Assembly (NCBI GenBank): GCA_002270565.1
Contig: NQMI01000089.1
Coordinates: forward strand, 77,747-141,746
DNA: 64,000 nt
Source of the DNA: Stenocarpella maydis
Taxonomy: Eukaryota > Ascomycota > Sordariomycetes > Diaporthales > Diaporthaceae
Direction: 5' to 3'
The translations under genes were made by a program, and so were the position numbers. Below the pieces are notes generated by a model, which saw only the letters and a list, made by a program, of their open reading frames with translations, was not told the DNA's origin and ran no database searches. Below are positions 1 through 12,576 of the stretch, in pieces (positions within the stretch are counted from its first letter, which is position 1; each line of letters opens with the position of its first letter).

Positions 1-1153
1 AACGCCAACCCCGGCCAACCCCCCTCCCCAGAGTTGTGCCTCGGCTCGACTGTCAGTCTGACTTGCGAGCAGTTGGTGTGAGTACCATCGTGCGAACAGA
101 CAGTGGATGTTGTGATGGAGGAAGCCGCTCAACCCCCCCCCCCTCACCTGATGGTGTGGCCGTCGCACGGTCTGGGGGTAGGACGCGGTTGGCGTACCCG
201 GGGCATGGTCTGGGAGGGTCTGACATTCCGCACCTCCCTTGGTGGCCCGAGGTGCTCTGCTGTCTCTGGGGTCAGTCGGGGAGGCATTGTCATTCGAGGC
301 GGGCCCTCCGTTAGTGCCCTCGATGACATCGGATTCAGCTACGCTGGAAGGGCATTGATGGGTTGTTTGTTGTTATTGGCGCCTGGAAGTGCGGGTGACT
401 GAGCCTCGGAGGCTCGGCCATTCCAAAGCAGGCTCTGATCGACTCGAATGAAGGACCTCCGTACAAGTCTCTCGTCTTGGCTGGCTGGATGAGGGACCAA
501 GTGCGAGGCAGCTCTGTAACGTTGCCGCCCGAGTAGACAAGCAGCTGGAAGATTACGGACTGTGCTTATGGGCGAGGACTTATTGAAGTGAACGAGACGC
601 GATGACCTCAAGCCCAAGTTTGTTGTTGCTATCTCAGTCGGTATTCGACTATTCATCGAGCCTAAGCACTACAATTCCTAGGGCGCTATTCGTGAACCAC
701 GATACGAGCCCCAGCTATGTCCTATCGGACTTTATCGAGTGTGGGCACGGGTGTCTGGTGGGATTTAACGCGGCGCCGATTCCAATCTCGGTGGGAGAAT
801 AATTGGTGTGGTAGCAAACTATGAGACAAACCGGTCCCGAAGCCATCCCACTGAGTTTTCATGAGAACGAGCCCGTGCTCCTGTAAGATGGCGACGTGGG
901 CCGCTGAGACTGTAAGCGCCAATGAGGTATATAAATGCAATGCCGTTGATGGCCTTCATATTGCTTGTCTTGTGCTTTCTATCATGTATAGGAAATTAAA
1001 ACGCCCGTCGCACGAGCTCAGAAACACCGACCGGATAGGGATCAGTGCCTGCGTGAGCGATGACCGACTCTGGGAGCCCCCATGGTGGATTTGAGTCCGA
1101 ATGCGAAACATACTTGCACCTCCCCTCCCGCTCATCCAACTAGCACTGGCGCA
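1..1153. other. Intergenic, no supported gene
   Basis: Only short overlapping frames occur, without family resemblance or codon structure. An 11-base C run sits at 133-143. The right part is the 3' flank of the glutamate-cysteine ligase gene. Confidence 0.5.
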
Positions 1154-3570
1154 TCAGCTACACCTCTTGTCACGCCGGAAGTTGCCCAGCAGGTTCTCCA
1201 GGCCGGGCACGTGGTTCAGGTCTTTGAACCCCCTTCCGGCACACTCGCGCTCCCCGATCTCGATGACAGCGCCGACGATGTCCTTGTTGATCTCCTCGGA
1301 CACGACGCTGTCGCCCTTGTAGGCCGGATGGCCAGCGACGAGGTGGCGAATCCACCTGGCTGCGGTCCAGAGCTCGCCGCTGGCGCGTCGCCGGATCAGG
1401 TCCAGGTAGGTGGCCAGCTCGCAGCGCGTGATGACGTCGACGTTGACGCTGTCGAGGTAGCTCTCGACGAGTGGGATCAGCCCCGGGAAGCTCTCGTCGT
1501 CGTTGAGGCCGTCGTCGCCTGCCGCGTCGCCGCCCGCGGCGGCGGCCGTGCCGTTGATGATCTCGTTGACACTCATGAGCCGGTACTCGTCCTCGACTGG
1601 ACCCAGCGGCGTAGGCGGCCTGCTGATGCCGCCGTTGGGCGTGTTCGTGCCGCTGGCGCGCGGGGACCGCGTCGTGAAGGGGTTCTTGCGGAAGTAGAAC
1701 CGCTCATTGAGGGTGGCGTCGCGGCGGTGTGCCGTCTCCATATTCTCGTCCACCTTGGCGATGGGAATGTAGAAGTTAAGGTCGAACGACAGGATGGCGC
1801 GGGTTATGAGCACGATAAAGACGGCAAAGGCGGCGTTCTCAAAGTCGGTGACCTGGATCTCCATGGGCCGGAACTCGACGCGCCATCCGATGTTGTTGTC
1901 AGCCGGGGGTGGCTTGAAGCGCATGTGCTGCCAGTTGGTCGACTGAATGTTCTCGAAGTGGTCCGTCTTACTCATGTCAAGGCTCTCGAGGTCCTCCTTG
2001 AAGACGACGATGGGGTCCCGGATGAAGAGGTGCGCGAAATGTGTCGCCAGCCTGTCGTCCATGCCGCCTTCGAGAAGCTTCTGCTTGATGGACTCGTTGA
2101 TGATGAGGTCAGGATCGAAGTACTCGGGCCGGAGACGCGAGTCCGTGGATATATAGGTCGAATTGGAGGCGTACCGGGACTTGGGGATGCGCCAACGGCC
2201 ATTTTTCAGTGGCTTCTGGGAGTTAGCTGACCGCAAATCCGTGGGCAGGGGTGACTGTGTTTTGAGACATACCTTCTCGCCCAGCTCTTCGGACGTGCGG
2301 TCATCAACAGCCCGGCTGATTTGGTTCCACCGCACATCTGTGTCTGCGAGGAAGCCCTTGTAGATGGGTGTAGCTGCAGTCAGGGCGAGCAGGATGGGCC
2401 CAAGTGGGCTAAGCTGGTCGTACATCTTCCTGCCTTCGGTGATGTTCTTCGCCTGGAAGGTGATCTGTAGGCAACAACTGCCCATGCCGAACGCCATGGC
2501 GTCCATGTGAATGAAGTTGTCCGGAGCCGCTCCGTTCCTTACATCGTCGTCTTCTGGCCAGTTGTGAAGATCGTAATTCACGGTAGGGTCTTTCCATGGC
2601 CAAGGCGTATTCTTATCCTTAAAGACTGGCACATTTACCTGAACTTTTCTGCCCCGGCGCCAGCGAATGTTGGCAGCCAAGGTTGGGAAGCGGATATGAG
2701 GGTTCGCAATCTCGTCTGGCACGAACTGAGAGCGCAGCTTTGGCCCAGAGACGGGATAATGTGGGTCAGTAAAGACGCCGGGACTGCCTATCCTGGGGAA
2801 AGTTGTGAGGGTGATGGGGAACTCTTCTGGCCTCATGTGGTCCTTTGCGATGGCTCGCCTGAGGATCATGTCTGGTTCCACCTTGAGGAGTTCTCTGAAC
2901 TCGATACCCCATGGCTTCCCAGGCGTTGCTTCTAGCATGAACCTTCCAAATTCGGGATGGAATACGGGAAGCGGCTCATTTGCACTGATGGCTGGGTCAG
3001 CTTGGGCTCCTGAAAGGCGATGTTGGATTCTGTGTTACCTTGCCCCGGCTACATCCTGAAGAGCCGGCACACAACCGCCCTTTGCGGTGAGTTTGGTGTC
3101 CGCAGCCAGTGCCTCAAGAATGTCTGCCTGCCTGAGGGATAGGAGAACACGAGGATCATCTTTGGAGTATGTCACTACCAGATACTCGACCTGGGTGGAG
3201 GCCGGTGTCAGTGAGCGGCTTGGTTTGGTTACGAGACAGGGATGAAGTGCAGTGATGTTGGGAGTGGTACCTCGTCGCCCCAAAGCAGGGCGTCTGACTC
3301 TTTCCCCTTTGCCTTGTTCCATATCTCCAGAAGTTGCTAGTATGACGGTCAACATGATGCCCAGGGCTGTTCGAATTCTGGCCCGGCGATAGACCTCACC
3401 TTGATGCCCCATTCGCGGACCTGATCGGCATGTTGCTTGGCTTCCGGCCAATCCAGAGGAGTGCCGAGCGCTCTTCACAGGCCGGCGTCAGCTAGGGCAG
3501 TCTGAGACAAGGTCCGGGATAGGGTTTGAAAGTGGACGCGGACGCGGACGCGGACGTACAATAACCCCAT
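1154..3570 (-). CDS. GCS1: Glutamate-cysteine ligase catalytic subunit
   Basis: ATP-dependent ligase joining L-glutamate to L-cysteine, the first and rate-limiting cytosolic step of glutathione synthesis. Predicted exons (minus strand): 3570-3560, 3472-3400, 3336-3271, 3190-3039, 2984-2273 and 2215-1154, giving 691 residues, normal for fungal GCL. The start is a tiny 11-nt exon encoding MGLL. It splices through an intron with a GCTGAC branch site into ALGTPLDWPEAK, the conserved N-terminus. Other family landmarks are LLWGDEVEYLVV, FHPEFGRFMLEATPG and GMGSCCLQITFQA. The last intron (2272-2216) is 57 nt without a stop, so an unspliced reading stays open. The first intron carries a GGACGC-type hexanucleotide repeat (about 3533-3556). 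The gene is divergent from SPT16. Family assignment is secure; the mini-exon is inferred. Confidence 0.92.
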
Positions 3571-5429
3571 TATGAGTGAATGAGTGGGCAATGGGGGCAA
3601 GGCTCGAATGTGGTGATGATGAGCGAGGCGGCAGGTTCAATCGCAAAGGGCACTTCAGGCGGCTGGGATACCGATGATAGCCGAATTTGGGCCGGGCGAC
3701 TTCACTGCATCATCTGTTGAAGTTTTCGGTGGCAACTGGTACTGGATGTCTGATGTGTGGCGGGGTCAGGTCGCACTGCACCAACTTGGTTACAGAGGGC
3801 ATTGGGACTGACGAGAGGGATCAAGAGGCTGAGATATAGCAAGTGTCTCTCGGAGGATACTGGCTCCCCTGCCGCTTGTGTGCATCGACGTCGGTGGTGT
3901 GCCGCGCTCAATACGCCTTGTGCAGGAAGGCCCAGATAGCCGGGGGATGGTTGCGCAATATCCCTGGACGGCGACTGGATGAAAGTTGATCAAGCGAGGT
4001 CAACTGGTGTGGGCAGAGATGCCCCACGCCGCGCTCTGACTGAGGGTAGACGTAATGAGAAGCCGGGCATGAGAATCTACCTATGTTACCTAGGTAGATA
4101 TGAGGATATGAAATGTTTTTGGGGCAGGCGGCAGAAAAATTCCCATCGACACGGAATGGGCAAGCCCCGGAACGGGATCGGGAATCGGGGACTTGGAGCG
4201 ACAAGTCGGCCAGGCCAGACAACTATTGGTAAGTAGGTTTTGTCCGGCTGTCCTCTTTCTTACACTTCCCACTGCAATCCATCCCCTCCCTTCCTGACAA
4301 GCTTATGAGCTGGGAGATGATGGACGATATACGTGCAAATAAATCATTCTGTAATAGTGGGCCCATCTGGCATCTGCCGACCAGCCGTGCGAAAAGGGTA
4401 CATGTTGCTTAGAAATCCAGGCGCCTTTATCGGACAAGCAGTCTCTGGCCCACCGTTGCCATCCGGGCGTGTCCCCAGACAACTGTGGGCTTCTCTCTTC
4501 TGATTGTAACGGCTCGAGAACCGAAATTTTGGCCCCCCCCCTATATTGCTCGATTTAGTTCCATGATAGGATCAGTGGTGTCTGTTGTTGCTCTGTGCAG
4601 GGCCAGAGTCTGCGACATTATCCCCTAACCCTGGTGTAAGTGTTGGGAGTCCATGGGGGAGGGGAGGGTATCACTTAGAGGACCTAAGAAGCATGTGTCA
4701 AGCAGATGCAGTACACAAATCTGAATGAAATCTTCACCTTTTCGTGTTCGGCTCATGGAGGGGACCAGCTTTAACAATACTCAAACCGATGTGGAATTAC
4801 CCCTACCACAGTCAGGTACTCTGGGATTCAGACCTGAGCTGTACCAAACCCTGAGTCACCAGCCAACCGACTGCGGTGTCACCAACCATTCATCTGTTTT
4901 CGCCTGCATTTTCTATCGATCCCTCTGCCACCCACACATTGTACAAACACATCGTCATTGGTGGTTAAACTATCTTGTGGCAAAATCTTGTCTTCTGCAA
5001 AGCCTGGGCTCTGCTATATTCAAGTCAAGTCCTCTTGGGGCTCATTTCGTACAACAAATGACCTGGGCACTTTTCACCACACAAGGCACATGTGAAGTTG
5101 TGGCCTGAGGCACAAACCAGGTATCCTTTCCAGCCTAGAGCGACAGCGACGCAGACGCACTCAGTCGCCAAGTGCTGTGACGCGACGCGACCTGTGGACC
5201 CACAACACTTTACAGTGGCTGCCGTAGCGTAGCGTCTTGCCGCTAACAAGTGGCAGGCAGCTCCCTCCTGCAAGTCTCACCTCGTAATTGTCCTCGTCGA
5301 CTGCGATCTTTCCTCGTGACGGTCTTCTTCCCGACACCATCGCAGCACTGCCTGCTGCACCTCCATCCATCTTCTGACTTCTGACACCTGCATCAATCGC
5401 GGCGGCTTCCGCAATCGCGTGCAGTCACA
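3571..5429. other. Divergent promoter region between GCS1 and SPT16
   Basis: About 1.9 kb with no supportable gene. A 127-codon frame at 4725-5108 has no recognisable family, poor composition for a protein and lies in the SPT16 upstream region, so I treat it as chance. A 9-base C run lies at 4533-4541. Confidence 0.5.
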
Positions 5430-8400
5430 ATGTCGGAGGCCATCAAGATCGACAACAAGCTCTTCCAAGAGCGCATCTCCCATTTTGTCAATGCCTGGAA
5501 GGCCGACAAGCGATCGGGAGACGCCCTCTTTGGGGGCGCCTCCTCCATCATCATCATGATGGGCAAGATGGAGGAGGCCCAGGGCTTCCAAAAGAACAAT
5601 GCCATGCACGTACGTCCTATGCTCCTCGTCGCCCCTCTCCCCTCCCCCTCGCCCTCCCCCTTCTGGATTTTCCAAGCTAACTCTTGCATTTCTTGCAGTT
5701 CTGGCTGCTAGGCTACGAGTTCCCCACTACCCTGATGCTCTTCACTCCCGAGACTCTGTACATCCTGACCACCCAGAAGAAAGGTGTGATCTTCCCACGA
5801 GACATGATGCGACTGAGTGACCCAGCCGGATCTGACCATATTCAATAGCCAAATATCTCGACCAGATCAAGGGCGACAAGTTCCCTGTCGAGGTGCTTGT
5901 GCGGGGCAAGGATGCCGAGGAGAACAAGAAGCTCTTCGTCAAGGTTGCTGAGATCATCAAGAAGGCTGGCGTGAGTCATGGCCCTCCTGGGACCAACCAA
6001 CCGGTTCATTTGCTAACCGTCACCGTTTTACAGAACAAGGTTGGCGTCATATCCAAGGATGCCTCCCGAGGCCCCTTCGTCGATGAGTGGAAGGCGGTAT
6101 TTGCCGAGGACTGCAAGGATGTGGAGGAGGTCGACATCACCTCCGCCCTGTCTACGGCCGCCTTCTCGACCAAGGATGAGATCGAGCTGCGTGCAGTCAG
6201 GAACTCGTCAAAGGCTTGCGTCGCCTTGATGCATTCTTACTTCCTTGATGAGATGTCCACGATCCTCGACCAGGAGAAGAAGGTCAAACATCGTGTTCTC
6301 GCCGACAAGGTGGATAGCAAGCTCGACGACGAGAAATTCTGGAAGACGGTCAAGCTACCGTCCGGCAAACTTGCGTCAGACTTCGATTCGAGCCAGCTTG
6401 ACTGGACCATTGGCCCAGTCGTGTACAGCGGTGGAAAATTCGATCTCAAGATGCAGGCCGAGTCGAGCGAGGAAAACCTCCACCCCGGTGTCATTGTTGC
6501 TGGCATGGGCCTTAGATACAGGTCCTACTGTTCCAGTATCGCCCGGACGTACATGGTGGACCCAAACAAGACACAGGAGTCAAACTACAAATTCCTGCTG
6601 ACGGTCCACAACATGATACTCAAGGAGATTCGAGACGGAGCCGTGGCGAAGGATGTCTACAACAAGGCCCTCAGCTACGTCAGGAGCAAGAAGCCCGAGC
6701 TTGAGAAGCATTTCGTGAAGAATGTCGGATACGGCATCGGCCTCGAGAACAAGGATCCAACTCTGGTCTTGAACGGCAAGAACGGCCGCACTCTGAAGGA
6801 CGGCATGACGCTCTGCGTTTCCACTGGCTTCCAAGACCTCGAGAACCCCCAGCCTCAGGACAAGAACAGCAAGATATACTCTCTGATTGTGACGGACACA
6901 ATCCGAGTGACTGCCGAGGGCACGGTCAATTTCACCGGTGAGGCCGCTGCTGATCCCGACTCGACATCTTTCTTCTTCAAGGACGACGAGGAACAGCAGC
7001 CGGCACCCAAGAAGGAGAAGAAGGACTCGCGCGTGGGCGCCGTTGCTGCCAAGAACATCACCAGCTCTCGTCTGCGCTCAGGCCGCGGCCACGACAAAGA
7101 CGAAGAGGCAGAGAACAGGCGCAAGGAGCATCAAAAGGAGCTGGCAGCCAAGAAGCAAAAGGAGGGCCTGGCACGCTTTGCCGAGTCGACCACTGACCCA
7201 AACGGCGGCGAAGCCAAGAAGTTCAAGCGCTTCGAGTCGTACAAGCGAGACAACCAGTTCCCGGCGAAGGTCCGCGACATGGGCATCGTTGTCGACCAGA
7301 AGAACTCCACCGTCGTGCTTCCTGTGATGGGTCGCCCGGTTCCATTCCACATCCAGACAATCAAGAACGCGAGCAAGAGTGACGAGGGCGAGTGGTCTTT
7401 CCTCCGCATCAACTTTCTGTCGCCGGGCCAAGGAGTCGGCCGGAAAGATGAACAGCCTTTTGAGGATGCGTCCGCTCATTTTGTCCGAAGTCTTACTTTT
7501 CGTTCGACGGATGGAGACCGGTACACCGAGATAGCGAACCAGATCTCCAACATGAAACGGGACTTGACCAAGAAGGAGCAGGAGAAGAAAGACATGGAAG
7601 ACGTTGTCGAGCAGGACAAGCTCATCGAGATTAGAAGTAGCCCCCCCCCCTCCCCCGGAACAAGAGCTGATGCGTGAATATTTGCTAACCTTGCATTTCG
7701 CCAGACCGTCGCCCGGCCGTCTTGGACAATGTCTTCTTGCGACCAGCAATGGAGGGCAAGCGTGTCCCTGGCAAGGTCGAGATACACCAGAACGGTATCC
7801 GATACCAGTCTCCGCTCAACCCCCACCAGAGAGTCGACATCCTCTTCTCCAACGTCCGCCACCTGTTCTTCCAGCCCTGCGAGCATGAGCTTATAGTTAT
7901 TATCCATATCTATCTCAAGGACCCCATCATTGTTGGCAACAAGAAGAAAACGAGGGATGTCCAGTTCTACCGTGAGGCCACGGACATCCAGTTCGATGAG
8001 ACGGGTAACCGCAAGCGAAAGTACCGTTATGGTGACGAGGACGAGTTCGAGGCAGAACAGGAGGAGCGCCGCCGACGTGCGGAGCTGGACCGCCTGTTCA
8101 AGGGCTTCGCCGAGAAGATTGCCGAAGCTGGGCGGAACGAGGGCATCGAGGTCGACATGCCCATAAGGGATCTTGGATTCCACGGTGTTCCCTTCCGCAG
8201 CAACGTTTACATTCAACCAACCACTGAGTGTCTGATTCAGCTCACGGAGCCGCCTTTCATGGTGATCACCTTAGAGGACATTGAGATTGCGCATCTCGAG
8301 AGAGTTCAATTCGGTCTGAAGAACTTTGATCTTGTCTTCGTTTTCAAAGACTTCACTAGGCAACCGTACCACATCAACACGATTCCGGTGGAGTCGCTCG

Positions 8401-8816
8401 AGGACGTCAAAGATTTCCTCGACTCATCCGATATTGCATTCACGGAGGGTCCATTGAACCTGAACTGGCCAACCATCATGAAGACGGTCACTGCCGACAC
8501 GCACCAGTTCTTCGCAGACGGTGGCTGGTCGTTCCTTGCCAACGACAGCGACGATGAAAATGGCGAGGACGAGGAAGAGCAGGAGAGCAACTTCGAGATC
8601 AGCGAGAGCGAGCTTGAGGACGCTTCCGAATCCAGCGAGGAGGACTCGGACTTCGACTCCAACGCGTCAGCCGACGCCAGCGATGAGGATGCCAGTGAGG
8701 AGGACGAGGGCGAGGACTGGGATGAGTTAGAGCGCAAGGCCAAGAAGCGGGACCGCGAAGCCGCTGCTGAGGAGGATGACTCGCGCGGCAAGAAGGCGAA
8801 GAAGCAGAGACGTTGA
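5430..8816 (+). CDS. SPT16: FACT complex subunit SPT16
   Basis: Histone chaperone that, with Pob3, reorganises nucleosomes during transcription and replication in the nucleus. Predicted exons 5430-5609, 5699-5783, 5849-5970, 6034-7636 and 7705-8816 join in frame to 1033 residues, the usual fungal length. The N-terminal inactive aminopeptidase-like domain starts at [12 protein letters not shown]. It is followed by a lysine/glutamate-rich linker, the middle double-PH histone-binding region ([19 protein letters not shown] onward) and a strongly acidic C-terminal tail ending in a lysine/arginine-rich nuclear-localisation-like stretch. All introns have GT-AG ends. Intron 4 (7637-7704) begins with a run of ten C just after the donor, which is unusual. 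Neighbours give no operon logic. Confidence 0.95.
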
Positions 8817-9790
8817 GCTGGCAGGGCTCGTGTTGACGGGGCAGTGCGGCCCGCAGGACGGTCAGGGTGATAACGACCGGCGTAGCCACACTGCTTTTGG
8901 AAGTGGTTTTCCGAGGCTGTTACGGATTCTTTTTCTTGATCGAGAAGGGGCAGGAGACATCCATTTTTCTGAGTGTGTGTAGGAACATGAGAAAGCTCAC
9001 CTGTAGCTTGTCGGGACCCCAAAGACCAATCCTACTGCGTCCCCGTTGTGACCTGAGACAATCTTGGGTTTATGCACATTGAAAATAGGGCAGGAATGAA
9101 CATTTGGGGCCTGCATTTTGAGGGTGGAAAGAAGAATCGATGTCACACATGTTCTTCAACACAGGGTAGTCTAATTCAGGAATAATAGTCGATGATTCCC
9201 GCAGTGCTATATGCATGTAGTGAGCTTTGTTTGACGTCCAGCCTCGACAGACCCGTCGGCTTGCCATGCCCAGTTGGGATCTAATTGTATTTTGACCTCA
9301 ACTCTTGGAGACTTGCGTTCTCTATAAAATTTTCACGAACCAGCAAGACGGTTCCTAGACATTTGTTATTAGGCGAGGTTGGTTTGGGTGTAGCTGAGCA
9401 GGGTGATGAGGAGAGGCAGCTGCTGATTAAGCAGGGCCGCCGTTGCAAGTGTTGATGTTCCGTCCTGCTGTCACTGTTACTACATCTCGCACCCTAGCTC
9501 ACCCACTCGCTTGGTCGTGCCAGTACGTCTGTAAGTTTCGATATGGAACCTCCCAACGGCTCATCTAACATCGGAGAACGAGGGAGAACGAGAAGTTGCA
9601 GGCTTTTGCATGCCCATCCGAACGCCTTTGTTGCCTGACAAGCAGGCAGTCGCATAGGCGGCTCTGCTATTCACGTCATGGCCGGTTCGGATCTGACCTT
9701 GACTCTTGATGAGGTGCCAACATCATATATTAAGCTAAGAGGGCTTGATACAGAATCAGTAATCATCTGCGTAACAGACTTCCGGAACGA
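8817..9790. other. Intergenic, 3' flank of SPT16
   Basis: No gene-like frame. It holds the SPT16 3' untranslated region and the upstream region of the next plus-strand gene. Confidence 0.5.
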
Positions 9791-10917
9791 ATGGCACCAC
9801 CGTCGGTTAGTCTTTCTCACGGGAGGAGGCATGCACGAGACGGACATTGGCTCACCTGAATCATATCCAGACACCAGCGCAATCGCGCTTCTTGCCCCCC
9901 AAGAAGGGCCAACCACCTCAGACAGCGGGCGACGCGCCTCTGTCTCTGCACAGCGGCCCACGCCAATTCACGTCTACACCGCGGTTCAACATTTCCGCAA
10001 CTCCTAGGCCAGTCTCTCAACGGAAGCCACCGCCCTTTTCAACGCCGGTCCCGTCATCAGCCAGGCCTCGACCCACGCAGTATGAGCCCCTGAGCGACGT
10101 GATCGACACGTCGCCCATCTCTCCAGATGCACCCGAGGATGGCGATGAACAGCAACACGCGCGACTAGATGAACCCATAGAGACTGACTCACCCTCGGCG
10201 TCGAGGTCCCCGTCCCGCCGTTTCCAGACGACCAGGCCAGCAAAGCGCCGGCGGGTCTCCCTGACCCCAGAGATAGACGCCAGTCCTGACACGGACCAAG
10301 TCGATGTGACCACGGAGGCCGAAGAGGAGCCAGAGGTCTCGAGCACGCCCACTCTTGATGACAGGATCGCTGTGCACTCTTCATTCGATAATGAGGGGCT
10401 CGAGGCCGACTCTAGGCCGCAGTCGCCCCAGATGACAGACGAACTACAAGCTCCCCGGCACCCGAAATTCCACAATGCACCGCGATTCAAGACAGCTGAG
10501 GTCACTGCGGAGGCCCAGCAGCGACCTCTACCTGAAGCCTTCTCTCCCCAGCGCCGTGGCGCCAAGTACGTCGCAGGTGGCCTCGCCGCCGAAGTGCGTG
10601 ACTGGCTGGTCCAGGTCAAGGGTGCCTCTGAGTACGACAGGCCTGCCGGGTCTAGCATTGGCGTGGCTGTCGAAGGCGCCATATCGGCTCCGGGAATACA
10701 CGTCATTGCTGCTCGGCAACTCGGCACTATGGCCGACGACGAGAGCGTCCCCGGGAAGTTGGTACTCGCGGGCGACGGTCGTGTGGCTGGACTCCGAGGC
10801 AGGAGCGCTGTTAGAAGCGGCGGAGTGGTCTCAATGTCTCAGCCCATTTGGGATATCAACCTCGATGATTTGGGCCAGCTCGCAGTAGCGTGTGATTGGG
10901 AGGTCATGGACATTTGA
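9791..10917 (+). CDS. Conserved hypothetical protein with disordered N-terminus
   Basis: Function not recognised. A five-codon first exon (9791-9805, MAPPS) splices over a 65-nt intron (9806-9870) into exon 9871-10917, giving 353 residues. This start is preferred because the downstream frame has no ATG near its beginning and the intron ends are canonical (GTTAGT, TCCAG). Residues up to about 215 are rich in Ser, Pro, Thr and acidic residues, with a basic patch (AKRRRVSLTP) resembling a nuclear localisation signal. The C-terminal part is ordered: a PKFHNAPRFK segment, then FSPQRRGAKYVAGGLAAEVR and a hydrophobic, beta-like stretch ending WEVMDI. The alternation in this last part is loosely compatible with an OB-type fold, but that is only a guess. 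A nuclear role is inferred from composition. Confidence 0.7.
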
Positions 10918-11226
10918 TAATGGACTTACACACACCTCAACCTTGCCGACGCGCTCTCGAGCGGCGAGGAAGGTCCGAAGCAGCCACCCTCGGCCTTGAA
11001 TCGGGCACAACCTTCGGGAGTAAAGGGGGAGAAGGTGCGTGCTGTTCCAGCTGCACAATCGCACCACCTTCTTCTCTCTAGAGCGGGGACATCGACGCTC
11101 TTGTTGTATGATACTGACCCTTCGAGCGACATGCTCGTCCCCGCCTGCGCAACTTTGAAGAAACTAGAGCAGTACCTAAACACCTAGAAAACCACCCCAT
11201 TCACAGTCTTTGTAACAGAGTCCATA

Positions 11227-12294
11227 ATGAGCAAATCATATGCCGATACCGAGGTTGGAGCCTCTGACAGGTACAAACACCTAGAAGAGCTCCTTCGACA
11301 GACAATTGAGGTCGCAGGAGAGATCGCCGAGGATGCTCTACCAGGCGAATGCCTCCTCGTACGGAGGATATGGAATTCTAACCCCACCGGATCAGCCCAG
11401 CAACTTGCCAGCGGTAGCTTGGTCAAAAGGAGAAAGGCTTTGAAGCTCGACGAGAGCGAAGACAGTCAGGGTCAAAGCCAGAGCCCAGCGCCATCGATCC
11501 AAGAACCTTTCTCGCCACGCTCCCTAGCAGTCAGCCTCGATGCCGTGGTGGAGAAGGGAAAGACAACGGATACCGACCTGTGTGTTCTTGACAATGCGTC
11601 AACAACTGCTGTCGCTGCTTATCTTGGAGAGTCACCAAGCAACAGAAGTAGTCTTTTATCAGCTGACGAGGGCCAGCATGACTTAGCAGCCCAAAACCCC
11701 TTCCCTCAACTCCTTTGCAACGCAAATGCGCCTAGAAGACTACAGCGCCCGTCTCTGCAACAAGAGAGTACCAGCATGATCGCACACAGTGGTCAGGAGT
11801 CGCCACTGGAAGCGCCAACGGAAACCTCCATGCCACAGCAAACCAATGATAACCTGAGGCACGAGCAGCAAGGGAGACGCCTGACACCCGCCCAAGAGCT
11901 ACCGCAGTGCTCGCCTGCTCCTTCAAGAACACCCAAATCGCACCGGCACTCAGACAATGCCCCGAAAAGGCCGCACCAAATCAGGGAGGAGAGCTTGGAA
12001 TGCGACATCACTGCAGAGAGTCGCCCATCGTCTCCGAAATGGCAAGTCAGAGTACTTCCCGTGGCCCCGAGCCGAGACTCGAGCAGCCCAAGCCCACCCC
12101 CGCCTGCTCTCATGAAACTCGAGGCCGTCTTTCCACTCAAGAGCACTGCCGAAGGCGACACGACGTCTCCGCCCTCATATAACGGCGAGTCTTCGTACAT
12201 CATTATCTGCCGGCCGCCGGTGGATTCCTCGCCAGAAAGCCCCGGTCCACGAAGCGGTCAAGATGACACCCCATTGTTCAGGGACAGTCCCTGA
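11227..12294 (+). CDS. Hypothetical Ser/Pro-rich protein
   Basis: Single-exon frame of 355 residues from an ATG at 11227, 309 bp downstream of the preceding gene on the same strand. I do not recognise it. The first 60 residues (starting MSKSYADTEVGASDRYKHLE) are predicted helical and end in a basic patch (VKRRKALKL). The rest is low complexity and rich in Ser, Pro, Gln and Glu, with several SP sites that could be phosphorylated. No transmembrane segment or signal peptide is visible. The sustained open frame and coding-like third positions support a real gene. A fungal scaffold or regulator is possible, but nothing in the sequence specifies it. Confidence 0.55.
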   Translation: MSKSYADTEVGASDRYKHLEELLRQTIEVAGEIAEDALPGECLLVRRIWNSNPTGSAQQLASGSLVKRRKALKLDESEDSQGQSQSPAPSIQEPFSPRSLAVSLDAVVEKGKTTDTDLCVLDNASTTAVAAYLGESPSNRSSLLSADEGQHDLAAQNPFPQLLCNANAPRRLQRPSLQQESTSMIAHSGQESPLEAPTETSMPQQTNDNLRHEQQGRRLTPAQELPQCSPAPSRTPKSHRHSDNAPKRPHQIREESLECDITAESRPSSPKWQVRVLPVAPSRDSSSPSPPPPALMKLEAVFPLKSTAEGDTTSPPSYNGESSYIIICRPPVDSSPESPGPRSGQDDTPLFRDSP

Positions 12295-12576
12295 AGGAGC
12301 TTATATATTAGTGTGTATGCGATGCTGAGCCGGCCGGTGTAGGTGAAAAGGAATTGTGAACTCAACGCTGTATTTTAGGCGCCGCATCAACAAAGTTTAA
12401 AATCAACAAGCATGAACCAAAATTCCAGTGCACTGAACAAGCAGAAGGTAAAACTTGCGACGTGAGTGAGCCTCCTTAATCAACCGCGGATCTCCCTCAT
12501 GAGAACCCTTCGCCTCTCAGTGTAGCTGCATTGCAAGGCATGCTCAGCCGTTCCCGCTCCCAGAATCCCGCCGAGC

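Noticed and set aside
1082..2230. 382-codon plus-strand frame opposite glutamate-cysteine ligase
   Set aside because: Antisense shadow of a strongly conserved coding sequence; Val/Asp/Glu-rich as expected from reverse reading of GC-rich codons.
4725..5108. 127-codon plus-strand frame upstream of SPT16
   Set aside because: No family resemblance, composition unlike a folded protein, and location in the likely promoter/5' UTR.
8306..9022. 238-codon minus frame with a long Ser tract
   Set aside because: Reverse reading of the acidic SPT16 tail.
10996..11187. Short frame ending SSDMLVPACATLKKLEQYLNT between the two Ser/Pro-rich genes
   Set aside because: Looks protein-like at its end, but has no start context, no splice partner and an equally long antisense frame; too little to call a gene.
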